A program made the translations under genes and the position numbers. 64,000 nt of DNA, taken from assembly GCA_004794655.1 (NCBI GenBank), contig SMMW01000001.1, forward strand, positions 9,931,501 to 9,995,500, written 5' to 3'. Below are positions 48,301 to 53,244 of the stretch, in pieces; the first letter of the stretch is position 1, and every line of letters starts with the position of its first letter. The notes beneath the pieces were generated by a model, which was given only the letters and a program-made list of their open reading frames with translations, was not told the origin of the DNA and did not search any database. Origin of the DNA: Marisa cornuarietis (Eukaryota > Mollusca > Gastropoda > Architaenioglossa > Ampullariidae).

Positions 48301-50082
48301 ACAGTTTATCAGTGAAGAAACAGAGCAGCTTACATCATTTTGTATCCACCTGCTCCAAAGTCTCTTTGGACTATCTATAACAGACAGACACTTCGTGATG
48401 ACAGGTATGTCCTGTCAGGAGAATTTTCCAACTCCCATCGAGCTGCCCATTTTGTGTACCTGCATGCAGGACCAACAGGCTGAGACTGTTTTTTTGGCCA
48501 TGCAACTTCTGAATGTTACCGTGTGCAAATGAATGTAGCTGTCTGAAACATGAATGTATGAGTCTGTTTGGGGGATATGGATAGGTTATGGTATTGTTTT
48601 GTGCTTTCATGTCAAGCTGCTCCGAATTGCCCTCTGGGATAAATAAAGTGTTATTTTATTGTTTCCCTGTTTGAATGTGAGCTCAATGTGCTGCACACAA
48701 GAAACTATACACATGAACTGACAGTCTGTACACGCAACCTAAGCATCAGCAAACAATAACATCATGAACAAAGTGCATGGATGGAAAACTGAGGTATGAG
48801 CTGAACAGTACTCTTGATTAAACAACATATTTCTTAAATAGGGTTCTTATGGTTTTGCAGCCTGGTTTGTCTGATGAGTGAAACAAAGATGAGGGCAACA
48901 GAAGCAGATCAAAAAGACCGACTCAAATGGTAATGCATCAGTAGCTTAGACAAATATTTTTTGGCAAGACTGTGAAGACAATGGTAGCACAGTGTAGCAA
49001 TCTTGTAATCAATGTGAGTTTGGAGGTAATGCTCTCAAAGGAGGGGTGTAGCAAAATCTTCAGAAGATGTGGCATTATTCTGAGCATATTAAATTTTGCA
49101 ATGCATTATCTATTCTTGCTGGGTTATTGTTTTGTTCATGATGTAACAATTTGTTTTCCCAGTTTTCAGCCCCTCCTCTGTCTTAGATCCTTCAGAATTT
49201 TATTTTCCCAGTTCTCTCTTGAGAATTTTGTTTGATGAAATCCATTGCCCAGACAGAGGACTCCACCCATAAACACCACAAAAAAGAAACAACATTTGAA
49301 AACATATTTCTAATATTTAAAGTATCTTTGGAGAAAAAAAAGTTCAACATTGATTCCATCTTACTGTTCATAATATTGCTCTTGTACATGAAAAGGCTTG
49401 TGTTTGTAGTGGGTCCTCTTCATTTTTTTCTGCAAAAAAAAAAACAAAGAAAAAACAAAACAAACATGCGGCATATTTGGTCATCTTGTTTGGATCGATA
49501 CATCATTTTCAAGACAAATTCTAAAAATAAAAAAAAGAAATAGGTTTTTTTATGTTGAAATCAATTTGAAAAGCAGGACATTAAAGATAAATCCGACTTC
49601 TTTCTCTTGTTGAACTGCCATGTTCCATCCAACTCATTTAATATTGACATTTAGTACAGAATAATTGACCATAACCATGAATTATAACAGTTTAGCATTT
49701 TAAAGGTTTGTAACATACCTGATATTCCTGGGAGAAAATACTTCCTACTGTATCTAATGAAATCCTGCAGTAACAGATTCTAAAATTAAAATACGTATTT
49801 ATTAAGAAAATCAACATACATACAACAGTTATAGCATGTATTCTACTGAAATATGTGTATGTAAACGTTGATTTAACCATCAATGAACCAGATTATAAAG
49901 TTATCGGTGACATTACTAGACAGTTTTTTTTGTTAGTTTCTTTGAAAAACTATGTCTAAACAATAAATTTTCGACATATATTGAACCAACCCAGGAAACA
50001 TCTTCGTCAGCTGACGAAGCTGTCGCCTGGTGCGATATTTAGGCAAAATTTCCACAATCTCGTTGTAGACAGACAATTTCAT
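15249..50082 (-). CDS. CDIN1: CDIN1 (CDAN1-interacting nuclease 1) gene, nine exons placed
   Basis: Exons on the minus strand, in transcript order: 50082-49991, 49764-49719, [one exon not found], 40771-40634, 38821-38724, 35656-35607, 34851-34784, 26991-26926, 23661-23556, 15375-15249. Except across the gap, splice phases chain without a stop, and the protein follows vertebrate CDIN1/C15orf41 from the N terminus to the end. CDIN1 is a PD-(D/E)xK-fold nuclease that binds codanin-1 and is mutated in congenital dyserythropoietic anaemia type I in humans. TPD (26926-26991) and WIESKA (23556-23661) fit the D...ExK active site. Introns are filled with LINEs, MITEs and DNA transposons, which explains the 35-kb span. 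Identification is from remembered family sequence, not a search. Confidence 0.88.
15376..16320. other. CDIN1 intron, no recognised element
   Basis: AT-rich intronic sequence on either side of short A and T runs. No exon-like or repeat-like block identified. Confidence 0.5.
16325..16990 (-). mobile_element. Tc1/mariner transposase relic
   Basis: The minus strand, read across several frames, gives [11 protein letters not shown] (the usual FSDESxF), then [14 protein letters not shown] and [10 protein letters not shown], then [11 protein letters not shown] (DNxxxHxA). These are the DDE-domain landmarks of Tc1-like transposases in the right order. Upstream helix-turn-helix remnants are suggested near 16850-16960. 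Multiple frameshifts and stops make it inactive. It lies in a CDIN1 intron in the same orientation. Confidence 0.75.
17690..18847 (-). pseudogene. RT C-terminal part and RNase H of the I-type LINE
   Basis: [17 protein letters not shown] and [19 protein letters not shown] (18533-18847) are post-palm RT blocks, followed by [14 protein letters not shown]. After frameshifts the RNase H domain shows [32 protein letters not shown] and [11 protein letters not shown]. The RNase H active-site acids are visible, but frames are broken at about 18533, 18161 and 17925. Confidence 0.75.
19363..20094 (-). CDS. LINE ORF1, gag-like protein with three zinc knuckles
   Basis: 243 codons. Residues 15-28 and 34-47 form two CX2CX4HX4C knuckles ([14 protein letters not shown] and [14 protein letters not shown]), and residues 53-67 a CX2CX3HX6C knuckle followed by SSKDCPKW. 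This is the ORF1 architecture of I, jockey and R1 LINEs, which coats the RNA in the RNP. The C-terminal third is proline, glutamine and threonine rich and ends in a polyglutamine run. The frame is intact here, but the N-terminal portion upstream of 20094 is out of frame. Confidence 0.8.
   Translation of the reverse strand: MRVKVSLFIPSPLRCFNCQRYGHGASFCKSQACCFRCSGTGHVAADCTSSAKCCNCDGAHTASSKDCPKWKEEAAIQRVHTESGVSCADARRRVVGGPSSTVGSTSYSAVVSKRPSTSVAIQTDMTWVSSEGPVPVSHAMPPPPPPACSGGTQSSQTTQTPQTTQAQTPQAKQPSPVRQNAHKHATQNHQKDKALHHRQTRKTHNQNLNYLKNPLHSTAHLGPLQQQQQSLFPIVLPLLASRG
20651..21068. other. Spacer between LINE and MITE
   Basis: No feature recognised; mixed AT-rich sequence. Confidence 0.4.
21069..22861 (-). 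mobile_element. MITE, GGGGCCAGTTGCAC family, copy 3, split by an insertion
   Basis: The left part (21069-21222) and right part (22762-22861) together match copy 1 in reverse complement, including GACTTTCCGTC at the break and ATCAAAATGGCTAAGAAGAG after it. The termini are AGGGGCCAGTTGCAG and GTGCAACTGGCCCCT. A 1.5-kb insertion separates the halves. Confidence 0.8.
21220..22757. mobile_element. LTR-like insertion inside the MITE
   Basis: It is flanked by CTTTCC on both sides (21214-21219 and 22752-22757), a possible short target duplication. The insert begins close to TGTGTCATATGATAAC, a plausible LTR start. At 22602 it contains TGGGGGCTCGAG, whose first ten bases equal the start of the proline-type primer-binding site of many LTR retroelements. 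No gag or pol frame is present, so this could be an LTR plus leader, or unrelated sequence. A 13-bp inverted repeat (TATACTAAATTGC at 22564-22576, its complement at 22633-22645) brackets the putative binding site. Confidence 0.35.
22862..23555. other. CDIN1 intron, nothing recognised
   Basis: No coding or repeat signature recognised. Confidence 0.4.
23556..23661 (-). CDS. CDIN1: CDIN1 exon 9 (ExK motif)
   Basis: 106 nt, encoding [18 protein letters not shown] and [11 protein letters not shown] supplies the Glu and Lys of the nuclease motif. Acceptor CTATAAACAG, donor GTAATA. Both phases fit the neighbours. Confidence 0.95.
23765..24460 (-). mobile_element. I-type LINE: 3' UTR joined to endonuclease end
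   Basis: The 23780-23830 block carries the family 3' UTR motif (GCCAAGCCAGCAACTAAGGCTATATC) after a GGTT-type tail. The 24230-24460 block matches the endonuclease C-terminal segment also seen at 55440-55680 (minus strand), sharing GGTAGTTAAAAA, GGCCTGAAA and TGCCTTAGACAGG. RT and RNase H are missing between them, so this copy is internally deleted. Confidence 0.6.
24472..26065 (-). mobile_element. I-type LINE, 3' half (RT end, RNase H, 3' UTR)
   Basis: The 3' tail is CAAA-type (complement of TTTGTTTGTTAG at 24472), followed by the CAACTAAGGCCATATCACGG motif. The C-terminal frame (24722-24991) contains [15 protein letters not shown] and [17 protein letters not shown]. The RNase H frame is 25106-25681, and the RT C-terminal frame up to 26065 has [17 protein letters not shown]. 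It is the best preserved 3' half of the family in the window. Confidence 0.85.
25106..25681 (-). CDS. LINE RNase H domain, open frame
   Basis: 191 codons without a stop. The full RNase H catalytic set is visible: Asp56 in FTDGSK, Glu94 in TAEFHAI, Asp118 in SDSLSAL, His161 in APGHAG and Asp171 in VDQAAK. In I-type LINEs this domain degrades the RNA strand after first-strand synthesis. It is separated from the RT and the C-terminal zinc block by frame changes, so it is a relic that has kept its residues. Confidence 0.85.
   Translation of the reverse strand: METLPLLPAPPWTLPVPEIRLDLTTFKKGDTSDLIFLQRFQELLSNYPGFYCIFTDGSKVPNGGPVSAAAVPSCQLQQASSARLADGCSVFTAEFHAILLSLKHVHRSSEHNFLIISDSLSALQALLSSCIDHPLVVQIHKIHVALIRRNKDIVFVWAPGHAGVTGNVRVDQAAKATCQLHDQLKSLVSAD
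26066..26703. other. Insertion in I-type LINE ending in a 49-bp palindrome
   Basis: LINE RT sequence stops at 26065 and resumes near 26704 (GAAAATTTGAAGCCATTTTCTG, as at 54172). About 640 bp of unrelated sequence lies between. It begins TGTCATGTACCAGTCC and ends with an inverted repeat whose arms, 26488-26536 and 26655-26703, are perfectly complementary over 49 bp, with a 118-bp spacer. It has no coding content. A solo LTR or a foldback DNA element are both possible. Confidence 0.5.
26488..26703. repeat. Perfect 49-bp inverted repeat
   Basis: The left arm starts CGAGTTACAGG and ends GAGCCCTACC. The right arm is its exact reverse complement. Perfect identity over 49 bp in otherwise decayed surroundings implies a recent origin. 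Confidence 0.95.
26704..26815 (-). mobile_element. I-type LINE RT scrap
   Basis: Matches the RT segment at 54170-54260: CCATTTTCTG, CACCCAC and the TTTACACACAGCTGAAG block, which in the minus sense encodes QKMASNF and similar. Confidence 0.5.
26926..26991 (-). CDS. CDIN1: CDIN1 exon 8 (first active-site Asp)
   Basis: 66 nt, encoding [20 protein letters not shown], nearly identical to the family core. The Asp of TPD is the expected first metal ligand of the PD-(D/E)xK fold. Acceptor TTCAATAG, donor GTAAGT. Confidence 0.93.
   Translation of the reverse strand, partial: GRIRCVGRGMIKHLTSNLKCL
27290..28568 (+). mobile_element. Rex1/CR1-like LINE (family B), 3'-truncated
   Basis: The linker [13 protein letters not shown] with CTSWDVL near 27625 is followed by a decayed linker and RT blocks [19 protein letters not shown] (28060-28130), [38 protein letters not shown] and [15 protein letters not shown] (28281-28500). 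The catalytic Asp of the AFNTI block is replaced (SVFS for VDFS). The match stops after DHQLV at 28568, where RTE-type sequence in the opposite orientation begins. The open frame at 27252-27659 is this LINE's decayed 5' part, not a membrane protein gene. Confidence 0.75.
28569..28908 (-). mobile_element. RTE-type LINE (R1), C-terminal piece
   Basis: On the minus strand [18 protein letters not shown], then SHVVLILLY, then [14 protein letters not shown] and [12 protein letters not shown]: the C-terminal blocks of the RTE-like family whose catalytic part lies at 29541-29852 and 32905-33490. The end of the protein is missing. Confidence 0.8.
28909..29540 (-). mobile_element. Retroposed 632-bp segment with 13-bp target duplication
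   Basis: TGGCTCACAAATA occurs on both sides (28896-28908 and 29541-29553), and the RTE coding sequence reads across when one copy is removed. The insert starts on the plus strand with a T-run, which is an A-tail in the minus sense. Inside, the minus strand has a second A-run after ATTAAAGCATTTTC near 29080, like an mRNA 3' end. The last 160 bp (minus sense) end in AACTGGCCCCG, resembling the MITE terminus. No protein frame is recognised, so it may be a retrocopied non-coding transcript or a SINE-like chimaera. Confidence 0.6.
29541..29852 (-). mobile_element. RTE-type LINE (R1), middle piece
   Basis: Minus strand: [14 protein letters not shown], then [20 protein letters not shown] (the FADD box, here FANN), [29 protein letters not shown] and [11 protein letters not shown]. 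The palm aspartates are lost. It is continuous in protein logic with the 32905-33490 piece, from which the family A LINE separates it. Confidence 0.85.
30116..31549 (-). pseudogene. Family A reverse transcriptase
   Basis: Upstream frame (31549-31058): [52 protein letters not shown] with the first catalytic Asp, ending CGVP. Downstream frame (31051-30116, 311 codons): [16 protein letters not shown] at residues 28-31, [53 protein letters not shown] and the C-terminal [15 protein letters not shown] stop codon replaces the Gln of the PQG motif and separates the two. Apart from that stop the RT palm is complete. Confidence 0.9.
31560..32905 (-). pseudogene. Family A endonuclease (EEP) and linker
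   Basis: Minus strand: [11 protein letters not shown] near 32860, then [20 protein letters not shown] (catalytic GDxN), [10 protein letters not shown] (32825-32367), and after a frame change SDHYSVL (the SDH motif), with the linker [18 protein letters not shown] and [20 protein letters not shown] (32351-31600). The APE-like endonuclease nicks target DNA. ETW, GDVN and SDH are all present. Confidence 0.85.
32905..33490 (-). mobile_element. RTE-type LINE (R1), RT N-terminal piece
   Basis: Minus strand in mixed frames: [10 protein letters not shown] (TQSLVIPLPKK in relatives), [30 protein letters not shown], then [29 protein letters not shown] and [10 protein letters not shown]. These are the RTE-like RT blocks. 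The upstream endonuclease is not recognisable. Confidence 0.8.
33491..33830. other. Unassigned junction
   Basis: Between the RTE-type RT start and the next LINE piece. Antisense frames (33342-33608) have no clear family blocks. Confidence 0.3.
33831..34548 (+). mobile_element. Rex1/CR1-like LINE (family B), 3' end
   Basis: [10 protein letters not shown], then [21 protein letters not shown], then [18 protein letters not shown] are the post-palm blocks of family B (compare 48140-48340). The 3' UTR ends with CCCTATGGGGTAAATAAAG and a TATCTTGTCTT tail at 34515-34548. It may be the far part of the copy at 27290-28568, but about 400 bp of the protein are absent between them. Confidence 0.7.
34784..34851 (-). 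CDS. CDIN1: CDIN1 exon 7, with GC donor
   Basis: 68 nt, encoding [13 protein letters not shown] and NGVEFL, aligned to the segment before [14 protein letters not shown]. Acceptor ATGATCCAG. The phase match to exon 8 requires the donor GCAAGT, so this is a GC-AG intron. Confidence 0.85.
34860..36250. other. CDIN1 intron sequence around exon 6
   Basis: Apart from exon 6 (35607-35656) and a poly-C run at 35420-35433, nothing is recognised. Confidence 0.4.
35607..35656 (-). CDS. CDIN1: CDIN1 exon 6
   Basis: 50 nt, encoding [16 protein letters not shown], matching CIVNDxxYGPLVDxIK. Acceptor GTTTTCAG, donor GTAAAC. It exits in phase 2. Confidence 0.9.
36265..36439 (-). mobile_element. tRNA-derived SINE with I-type LINE tail
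   Basis: On the minus strand the 5' part (36439-36360) reads like a degenerate tRNA gene: an A-box TGGTGCAATGG and a B-box GGTTCAGATC about 45 bp further on. After a short body the 3' part (36315-36276) is CCATGATTTAGCCATAGTTCTTGGCTTGGC, the I-type LINE 3' UTR motif. Imperfect target duplications AGCGCCAGAGGAA (36252-36264) and AGTGCCAGAGGGAA (36440-36453) flank it. The structure implies Pol III transcription and mobilisation by the I-type LINE. Confidence 0.7.
36545..37440 (-). mobile_element. I-type LINE 3' ends, two stacked
   Basis: Two family 3' UTR motifs occur: AGCAACTAGGCTATATC at 36583 and AGCAACTAAGGTTATATC at 36732, each preceded by a GGTTG-like tail. The second continues on the minus strand through the C-terminal block ([12 protein letters not shown] near 37010) to RNase H remnants (NKDIVFVW near 37330). 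The protein frame is broken throughout; the 205-codon frame at 37001-37618 is mostly an out-of-frame artefact over this region. Confidence 0.65.
37483..38225 (+). mobile_element. Second RTE-type LINE, short internally deleted copy
   Basis: RT start [28 protein letters not shown] and [20 protein letters not shown] (37500-37735). Directly after LRHYGV the sequence jumps to the C-terminal region: [42 protein letters not shown], then [17 protein letters not shown]. It ends in an ATTG repeat at about 38195-38225. The RT palm is deleted. C-terminal codons are well preserved over two overlapping frames, so this may be a comparatively young non-autonomous form. Confidence 0.85.
38197..38225 (+). repeat. 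(TGAT)n LINE tail
   Basis: Tandem ATTG/TGAT units following the RTE-type 3' end, the typical simple-repeat tail of RTE elements. Confidence 0.85.
38245..38570 (-). mobile_element. I-type LINE 5' UTR relic
   Basis: GGCCAGCTCAGTCACCCAGCC at 38493 and its surroundings match the 5' region of the LINE at 20575-20650 (GGCCAGCTTGGTCACTCAGCC). No coding sequence follows in the expected direction. Confidence 0.5.
38724..38821 (-). CDS. CDIN1: CDIN1 exon 5
   Basis: 98 nt, encoding [20 protein letters not shown], matching the family block SMLRDPSQIPDxxLAxQ. Acceptor TCTGACAG, donor GTAAAA. It enters with 2 nt and exits in phase 0. Confidence 0.9.
39085..39330 (-). mobile_element. I-type LINE 3' UTR fragment
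   Basis: TTTTACGCCATGCCAATAACTGAGGGTAATCACAGCGA is a diverged version of the family motif. It is followed by AAATGGTG, GATACAATAACAA and AAAAGGGTAA blocks in the same order as at 23830-23960. Confidence 0.6.
39331..40633. other. CDIN1 intron, AT-rich
   Basis: Open frames at 39454-39705, 39752-40027 and 40075-40413 are leucine and phenylalanine rich translations of T-rich DNA with no recognised motif. The last overlaps a duplicated block (40190-40350). Confidence 0.4.
40190..40350 (+). repeat. Dispersed repeat, copy 1
   Basis: Shares TTCTTAACTCCAT, TTTACATTTCATTATTCTT, CCTAACAATAATATACATG and CTTAAGCCAA with 43195-43360 in the same order and orientation. Not attributable to a family from the sequence alone. 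Confidence 0.7.
40634..40771 (-). CDS. CDIN1: CDIN1 exon 4
   Basis: Encodes EFLSFVADK then [18 protein letters not shown], matching the LLxLAxEVDxxPxLMARxILE region. The acceptor TTTCTGCTTTTAG at 40772 has a pyrimidine tract. A second acceptor, GTTGCAG, just before 40712 would drop the first 59 nt. It exits in phase 1 at GCTAATG before GTAAAA. Confidence 0.8.
41590..42165 (-). mobile_element. LINE RT fragment related to family B
   Basis: Minus strand: [19 protein letters not shown] block, [31 protein letters not shown] (first catalytic Asp region), LSLGLS, then [14 protein letters not shown] corresponding to TGAPQGCVLSPLL. It is 5' and 3' truncated, with several frame breaks. Confidence 0.6.
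42170..42299. repeat. Inverted repeat, MITE-like
   Basis: GAATAGTC (42170-42177) and ATTACATCACACCATGA (42191-42207) are mirrored by TCATGGTGTGATGTAAT (42269-42285) and GACTATTC (42292-42299). This gives a 130-bp stem-loop-forming block with a 61-bp central loop, lying between two LINE fragments. Confidence 0.7.
42300..43190 (-). mobile_element. L2/CR1-type LINE (family A), decayed 3' half
   Basis: Minus strand pieces [17 protein letters not shown], SVRLFF, LHWLP-like, [19 protein letters not shown] and SFKYALKT match family A after the palm. It ends near an AAT repeat at 42352-42365. All frames are broken. Confidence 0.75.
43195..43360 (+). repeat. Dispersed repeat, copy 2
   Basis: Second copy of the block at 40190-40350, adjacent to the family A LINE. 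Confidence 0.7.
43936..44000 (-). CDS. Unassigned exon-like block 2
   Basis: Acceptor TTTTACAACAG, 65 nt open as [20 protein letters not shown], donor GTCTGT. It enters in phase 0 and exits in phase 2. Codon-like composition and a balanced, non-repetitive peptide suggest real coding sequence. It does not fit CDIN1 at this point. Confidence 0.35.
44413..44470 (-). CDS. Unassigned exon-like block 1
   Basis: Acceptor TGTGCTGCAG, 58 nt open as [19 protein letters not shown], donor GTGGGT. It enters needing two bases and exits in phase 0, which matches the entry of the block at 43936-44000. I cannot name the protein. It could belong to a small gene nested in the CDIN1 intron. Confidence 0.35.
44471..45600. 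other. CDIN1 intron, nothing recognised
   Basis: AT-rich. An 18-bp tandem duplication (TTGCAGATGTTATACTTA, period 19) lies at 45430-45466. Confidence 0.4.
45660..46410 (+). mobile_element. LINE 3' UTR with AAAGCGCTTTGAGCC tail
   Basis: The end GTAAAGCGCTTTGAGCCTCCC, GCGCTATGCAAATGACC and an ATT repeat at 46388-46408 is the 3' terminus type of L2/CR1-group LINEs or their SINEs. The 153-codon frame at 45666-46127 in front of it is cysteine-rich but motif-free and is probably part of the untranslated or decayed region. Confidence 0.45.
46767..46822 (+). repeat. 28-bp tandem duplication
   Basis: AGATTGCACCATTTCATTAA... occurs twice back to back (46767-46794 and 46795-46822) without a mismatch, in the LINE linker. 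Confidence 0.9.
47390..47450 (+). repeat. 28-bp near-tandem duplication
   Basis: ATTGTCCTAGTTCCAAAGAA... at 47390-47417 recurs exactly at 47423-47450 with a 5-bp spacer. It repeats the VPKK motif region of the RT. Confidence 0.9.
48666..49718. other. CDIN1 intron, nothing recognised
   Basis: Short poly-A tracts at 49432-49445 and similar; no exon or repeat family identified. The missing CDIN1 exon should lie between 40772 and 49718. Confidence 0.4.
49719..49764 (-). CDS. CDIN1: CDIN1 exon 2
   Basis: A 46-nt exon with acceptor TTACTGCAG and donor GTATGT. It encodes [23 protein letters not shown] is a strongly conserved CDIN1 string. It joins exon 1 with matching phase and the same spacing as the vertebrate protein. 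It exits in phase 0. Confidence 0.9.
49991..50082 (-). CDS. CDIN1: CDIN1 exon 1 (coding part)
   Basis: ATG at 50080-50082, then [14 protein letters not shown] and [12 protein letters not shown], matching the N-terminal helical region of CDIN1. It ends in phase 2 at CCTGG before donor GTTGGT. I chose this Met because no upstream in-frame Met fits the family length. Confidence 0.85.
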
Positions 50083-50730
50083 ATTCCTAAAAAGTTCGGC
50101 GAAGCTGGTTTGACGCAGTTAGTACCCCTTTTCATCTTTCGTGCGTGGAGATTTGTTTGGAACTTCTGGGCTAAACGGCATGTGGACATTCTCTGTCAAG
50201 ACGGGTGAAAAAAAATGGTTTGAAACACACACACACATACAAAACAGGCTACTACTGCTGTGTATGTCAGAACAGTGGTGACGTTATTGTATTATGTAGA
50301 TAGTAGGATTTCCGTCCATCGATGTCCGGCAGATCTGACTGCGGCATATGTGTGGAATGATGATGTCGATTTGTAATGCGCAGGTATCCATTCAAAAGAA
50401 TGCTCATTGCGCAGCAAAAACAAAATAATAAAGACAGAAGTTGTGCTAGGTTATTTAAGTCCGTCTTAAAGTAAACAATCCGTTGATGTGTTGAAAAGGG
50501 GGCGGTCATTTCGTCCCACACCAAGTCAATTCGTCACACGTATGGTCCATTTCGTTCCAAGACAGAAAAGTCAAATCTCCCAAAGCTCAAAGGGTGAATC
50601 GTCACCAATGAAACAAGTAGCTATTAACGTCAAATAATACCAAAAGAGCCATACGTTGCTCTAACAATATAGATACGCAAGGTCAGCTGCCTATTTCTCT
50701 CATAATTTTATGATCTGCTCGATTATAGCA
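50083..50730. other. CDIN1 5' flank
   Basis: Contains the CDIN1 5' UTR and promoter by position. I see no unambiguous TATA or initiator. A short (CA)n run lies at 50227-50236. Confidence 0.35.
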
Positions 50731-50734
50731 AGGC

Positions 50735-51915
50735 ACTCAATGGATCTCCCAGTACTTCTTGGAAATGTTAGCGTGCACTTTGAAAAAACATCTGTCAAGT
50801 GACTGATGACACTATCAAAATGTCAGAAATGCTGCACACTTTCCATTTCATCCAGCTCGTGTTGCAGCCAACACCCAAAAATCACGTCTTGCATTTTGTC
50901 ATGCATCGACCTAAAGACCAATTAGTGCAGTCAAAGTTTCTCAAGATTTCTTATCTCACCACTGATCAAACTTGATTGCAGGCATCCATCTTTGCCTCTA
51001 GTTTTTAGACTCATCTCTATGCAATAAGCTTTCAAATCACAACGGCAGCGAGTGCTGCATCAGCCCATATCTGTTGATCAACTTGACTGTGTTCTGTGTA
51101 AAGCTATTGATCATGCCCCAGCATCTGGACGTCTGATATGCCAGTCCAAATCAAAAGTCAGATCTTTATCAAACTCTATGACATGACGTGATCTTGTTGG
51201 TGAACTGAATGTGTTTAGCGGAAGACTAGACTCACCATACACAAAGATCTATAACACCACAAAATGATTGCAAAATGTACACACAGAGCTAAAACATCTC
51301 CATTCCTAAACAACTGCACTTTTTCCTAGAAGCTGTTTGACATTGCAATTGAATGGTGCCCAACAACATTTCGTATATGTTCTCCTGGGATGCTCTCATC
51401 GATTTTCAACTAGTTTTTGAGGCCAGTGTAAAGGTGGTCATTCTCAGCCAAGCCAACAACTTGTCCTCTACATCCCAGCCAGACAGCTCTTCTCTTCATC
51501 TGATGACTGTGTGCTAACTATCCTTGTCACCAGAACAATATATGGTCACAGGATTTTTAGTTACTGTGCTGCAAAACAGTGAAAGTCTCTCTCCTTCCAT
51601 ATCTGCCACCTGCCCATCAAATGTGCACCAAAAGCACATCTGTGCATTACTTCTAACCCCAATCCACATACTGCTAGTCCACCTTCTAACACTTTCTTTT
51701 TCTATTGATGAGTCTGCCTTCTTGTCTTCCTCTGCGGATTCATGAAACTGTCAATCCTTACTGATTTTGATCCTGATTCCTCTTTGCATCGCCTATGTTT
51801 GTCTTTTATCACTTGTCTGCATTATGGTTTCTGCTTCTTTCATATGATATCGATGTCTTGTTCTTGTCTCCAGTGCTGAGAGCATGCTCCTTCACTATGT
51901 AAATCACGTTTTCTA
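50735..51915 (+). mobile_element. L2/CR1-type LINE (family A), RT-deleted copy
   Basis: LLGNVSVHFEKTS (GDVN relic) near 50755, then DQLDCVLCKAIDHAPASGRL near 51090, correspond to the endonuclease and linker of the 29852-32908 copy. Near 51470 it jumps to the C terminus ([16 protein letters not shown]). The end GAGAGCATGCTCC at 51880-51892 is the family 3' region. The whole RT is missing. Confidence 0.7.
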
Positions 51916-52449
51916 TTATTTACAAAGACTGTTAACACTGGAATTCATTGTGATGTAAAACAGTATGTTGACAGGGCCTTATCCTGTAATTTACAGTTTG
52001 TACCCATTATGTGCAGTGTCACAATAAAGACAGACCAAACCTCACATTTGAGGGTGATCTGAAAATGTAGAAATTTTGTACAGGGATTCCTAATAAAGGT
52101 TGCTTAGTAGCACTGCTTTATGAACAAAAGATTAAGTGCATTTGAAAGGTGAAATAAGCAAAAGAAAAAAATCTTAGGTACGTTGATGAGTTTTTCCTGG
52201 TACTTAGTTTGTTGCTATAGGACCTTGCAGACAGGTTCCATATTAGTGAAATGCAAGATATTTTCTGCATGGATGACATTCTTGTGCACTAATTTGACCC
52301 CATTGAATAACTGACCAAGTAGAGTGCACATAAAAGCCACCATGCTGATTTCCCTAACTGTAGTTTTGTAGTAGTTTGAACTGAGGATGCCATCACTCAT
52401 ATCACTGAGATTGACATGTAGCCATTACAACCCATGAAAGGCACTGAAA
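51916..52449. other. Unassigned, with a weak retroelement-like frame
   Basis: A minus frame at 52215-52400 includes ILSSNYYKTTVREISMV, which faintly recalls a segment of DIRS-type RNase H regions. The similarity is too weak to call. Confidence 0.2.
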
Positions 52450-52780
52450 AGCATTATTTTATACCTCGTGGTATCCTTTAATTTATGTCTGATTTATGGT
52501 TGGGAAGTATCAGTGATTAACCTATCCGGTCAGGACTTCTTGACTTGATCAAGGAAGGTGATTCAATAATGGGAGACAAGGGTTTTGACATTAACAGATT
52601 GACCACAGAATGAGTGCTTAAACTGATCATCCCACCAAAAAAGAACAAAATGAAGAGAATGACAGCAGTGCAGGTAACAGACTAGAAGAATAGCAACCTC
52701 TCTCAGAATCTGTTGTGCATTATATGGCCAGAATAAAGTTTTGGATTTTGTATCCTACCCTGAACCCTATGTTAACCTAA
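52450..52780 (+). mobile_element. ISL2EU/DDE_Tnp_4 transposase relic
   Basis: FMSDLWLGSISD (FVSDxxPGSISD in relatives), GLLDLIKEGDSIMGDKGFDI (the conserved DxIMADKGFDI block with a catalytic Asp), VLKLIIPP, then in the next frame TRRIATSLRI (TRRIASLRIHVERAIGR). These are the C-terminal catalytic blocks of the ISL2EU/DDE_4 transposase family. At least three stops and one frameshift. Confidence 0.75.
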
Positions 52781-53244
52781 GTGACAGTAAAATACCAGTT
52801 GTTAGTCATGGCATACGTGTCCAAAAACCATGGTAGACAGCTGATATAGACGTTTTTCATGTGCATGTAAATTTTGTTCAAATCGATTGGTGAATAAAGC
52901 TTGTACTGACAGCAACAACCAGTGACAAGACTTGTTGGATTTATTTTGTTTAATTTTACCGATTAAGCCTAAAATGAAAACACATGGAAAATCAAATACA
53001 AGCTTTGAAGATTTCATGTTGACAAAATAAAAAGTATGCATACACAAAACCTCTTTACACTGACAGTTTCTAGTAGCTTTAAAAGATGCGACACACTATA
53101 GCAAACAACAATATCTTTATTTCATTTATTCATGAATTGTGGTTGTCTGTATGATGTTAACAACAGGTAAAAGCCACTAAAAGTAACACTGATCAAAAAG
53201 TTCTACTTCATACATAAACAAATCCATGTGACTTGTACACAAGG
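52781..53244. other. Nothing recognised
   Basis: No gene or repeat family identified. Confidence 0.4.

Larger units (their letters stand above)
46560..48665 (+). mobile_element. Rex1/CR1-like LINE (family B), longest copy
   Basis: Linker [19 protein letters not shown] (46690-46750) and [18 protein letters not shown] (46830). RT blocks [51 protein letters not shown], then [12 protein letters not shown] (FADD box, here FSDD), [17 protein letters not shown], post-palm blocks to 48340, and a 3' end CCCTCTGGGATAAATAAAG at 48632-48650. Frames shift at least five times and parts of the palm are deleted. Two 28-bp segments are locally duplicated. Confidence 0.85.
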
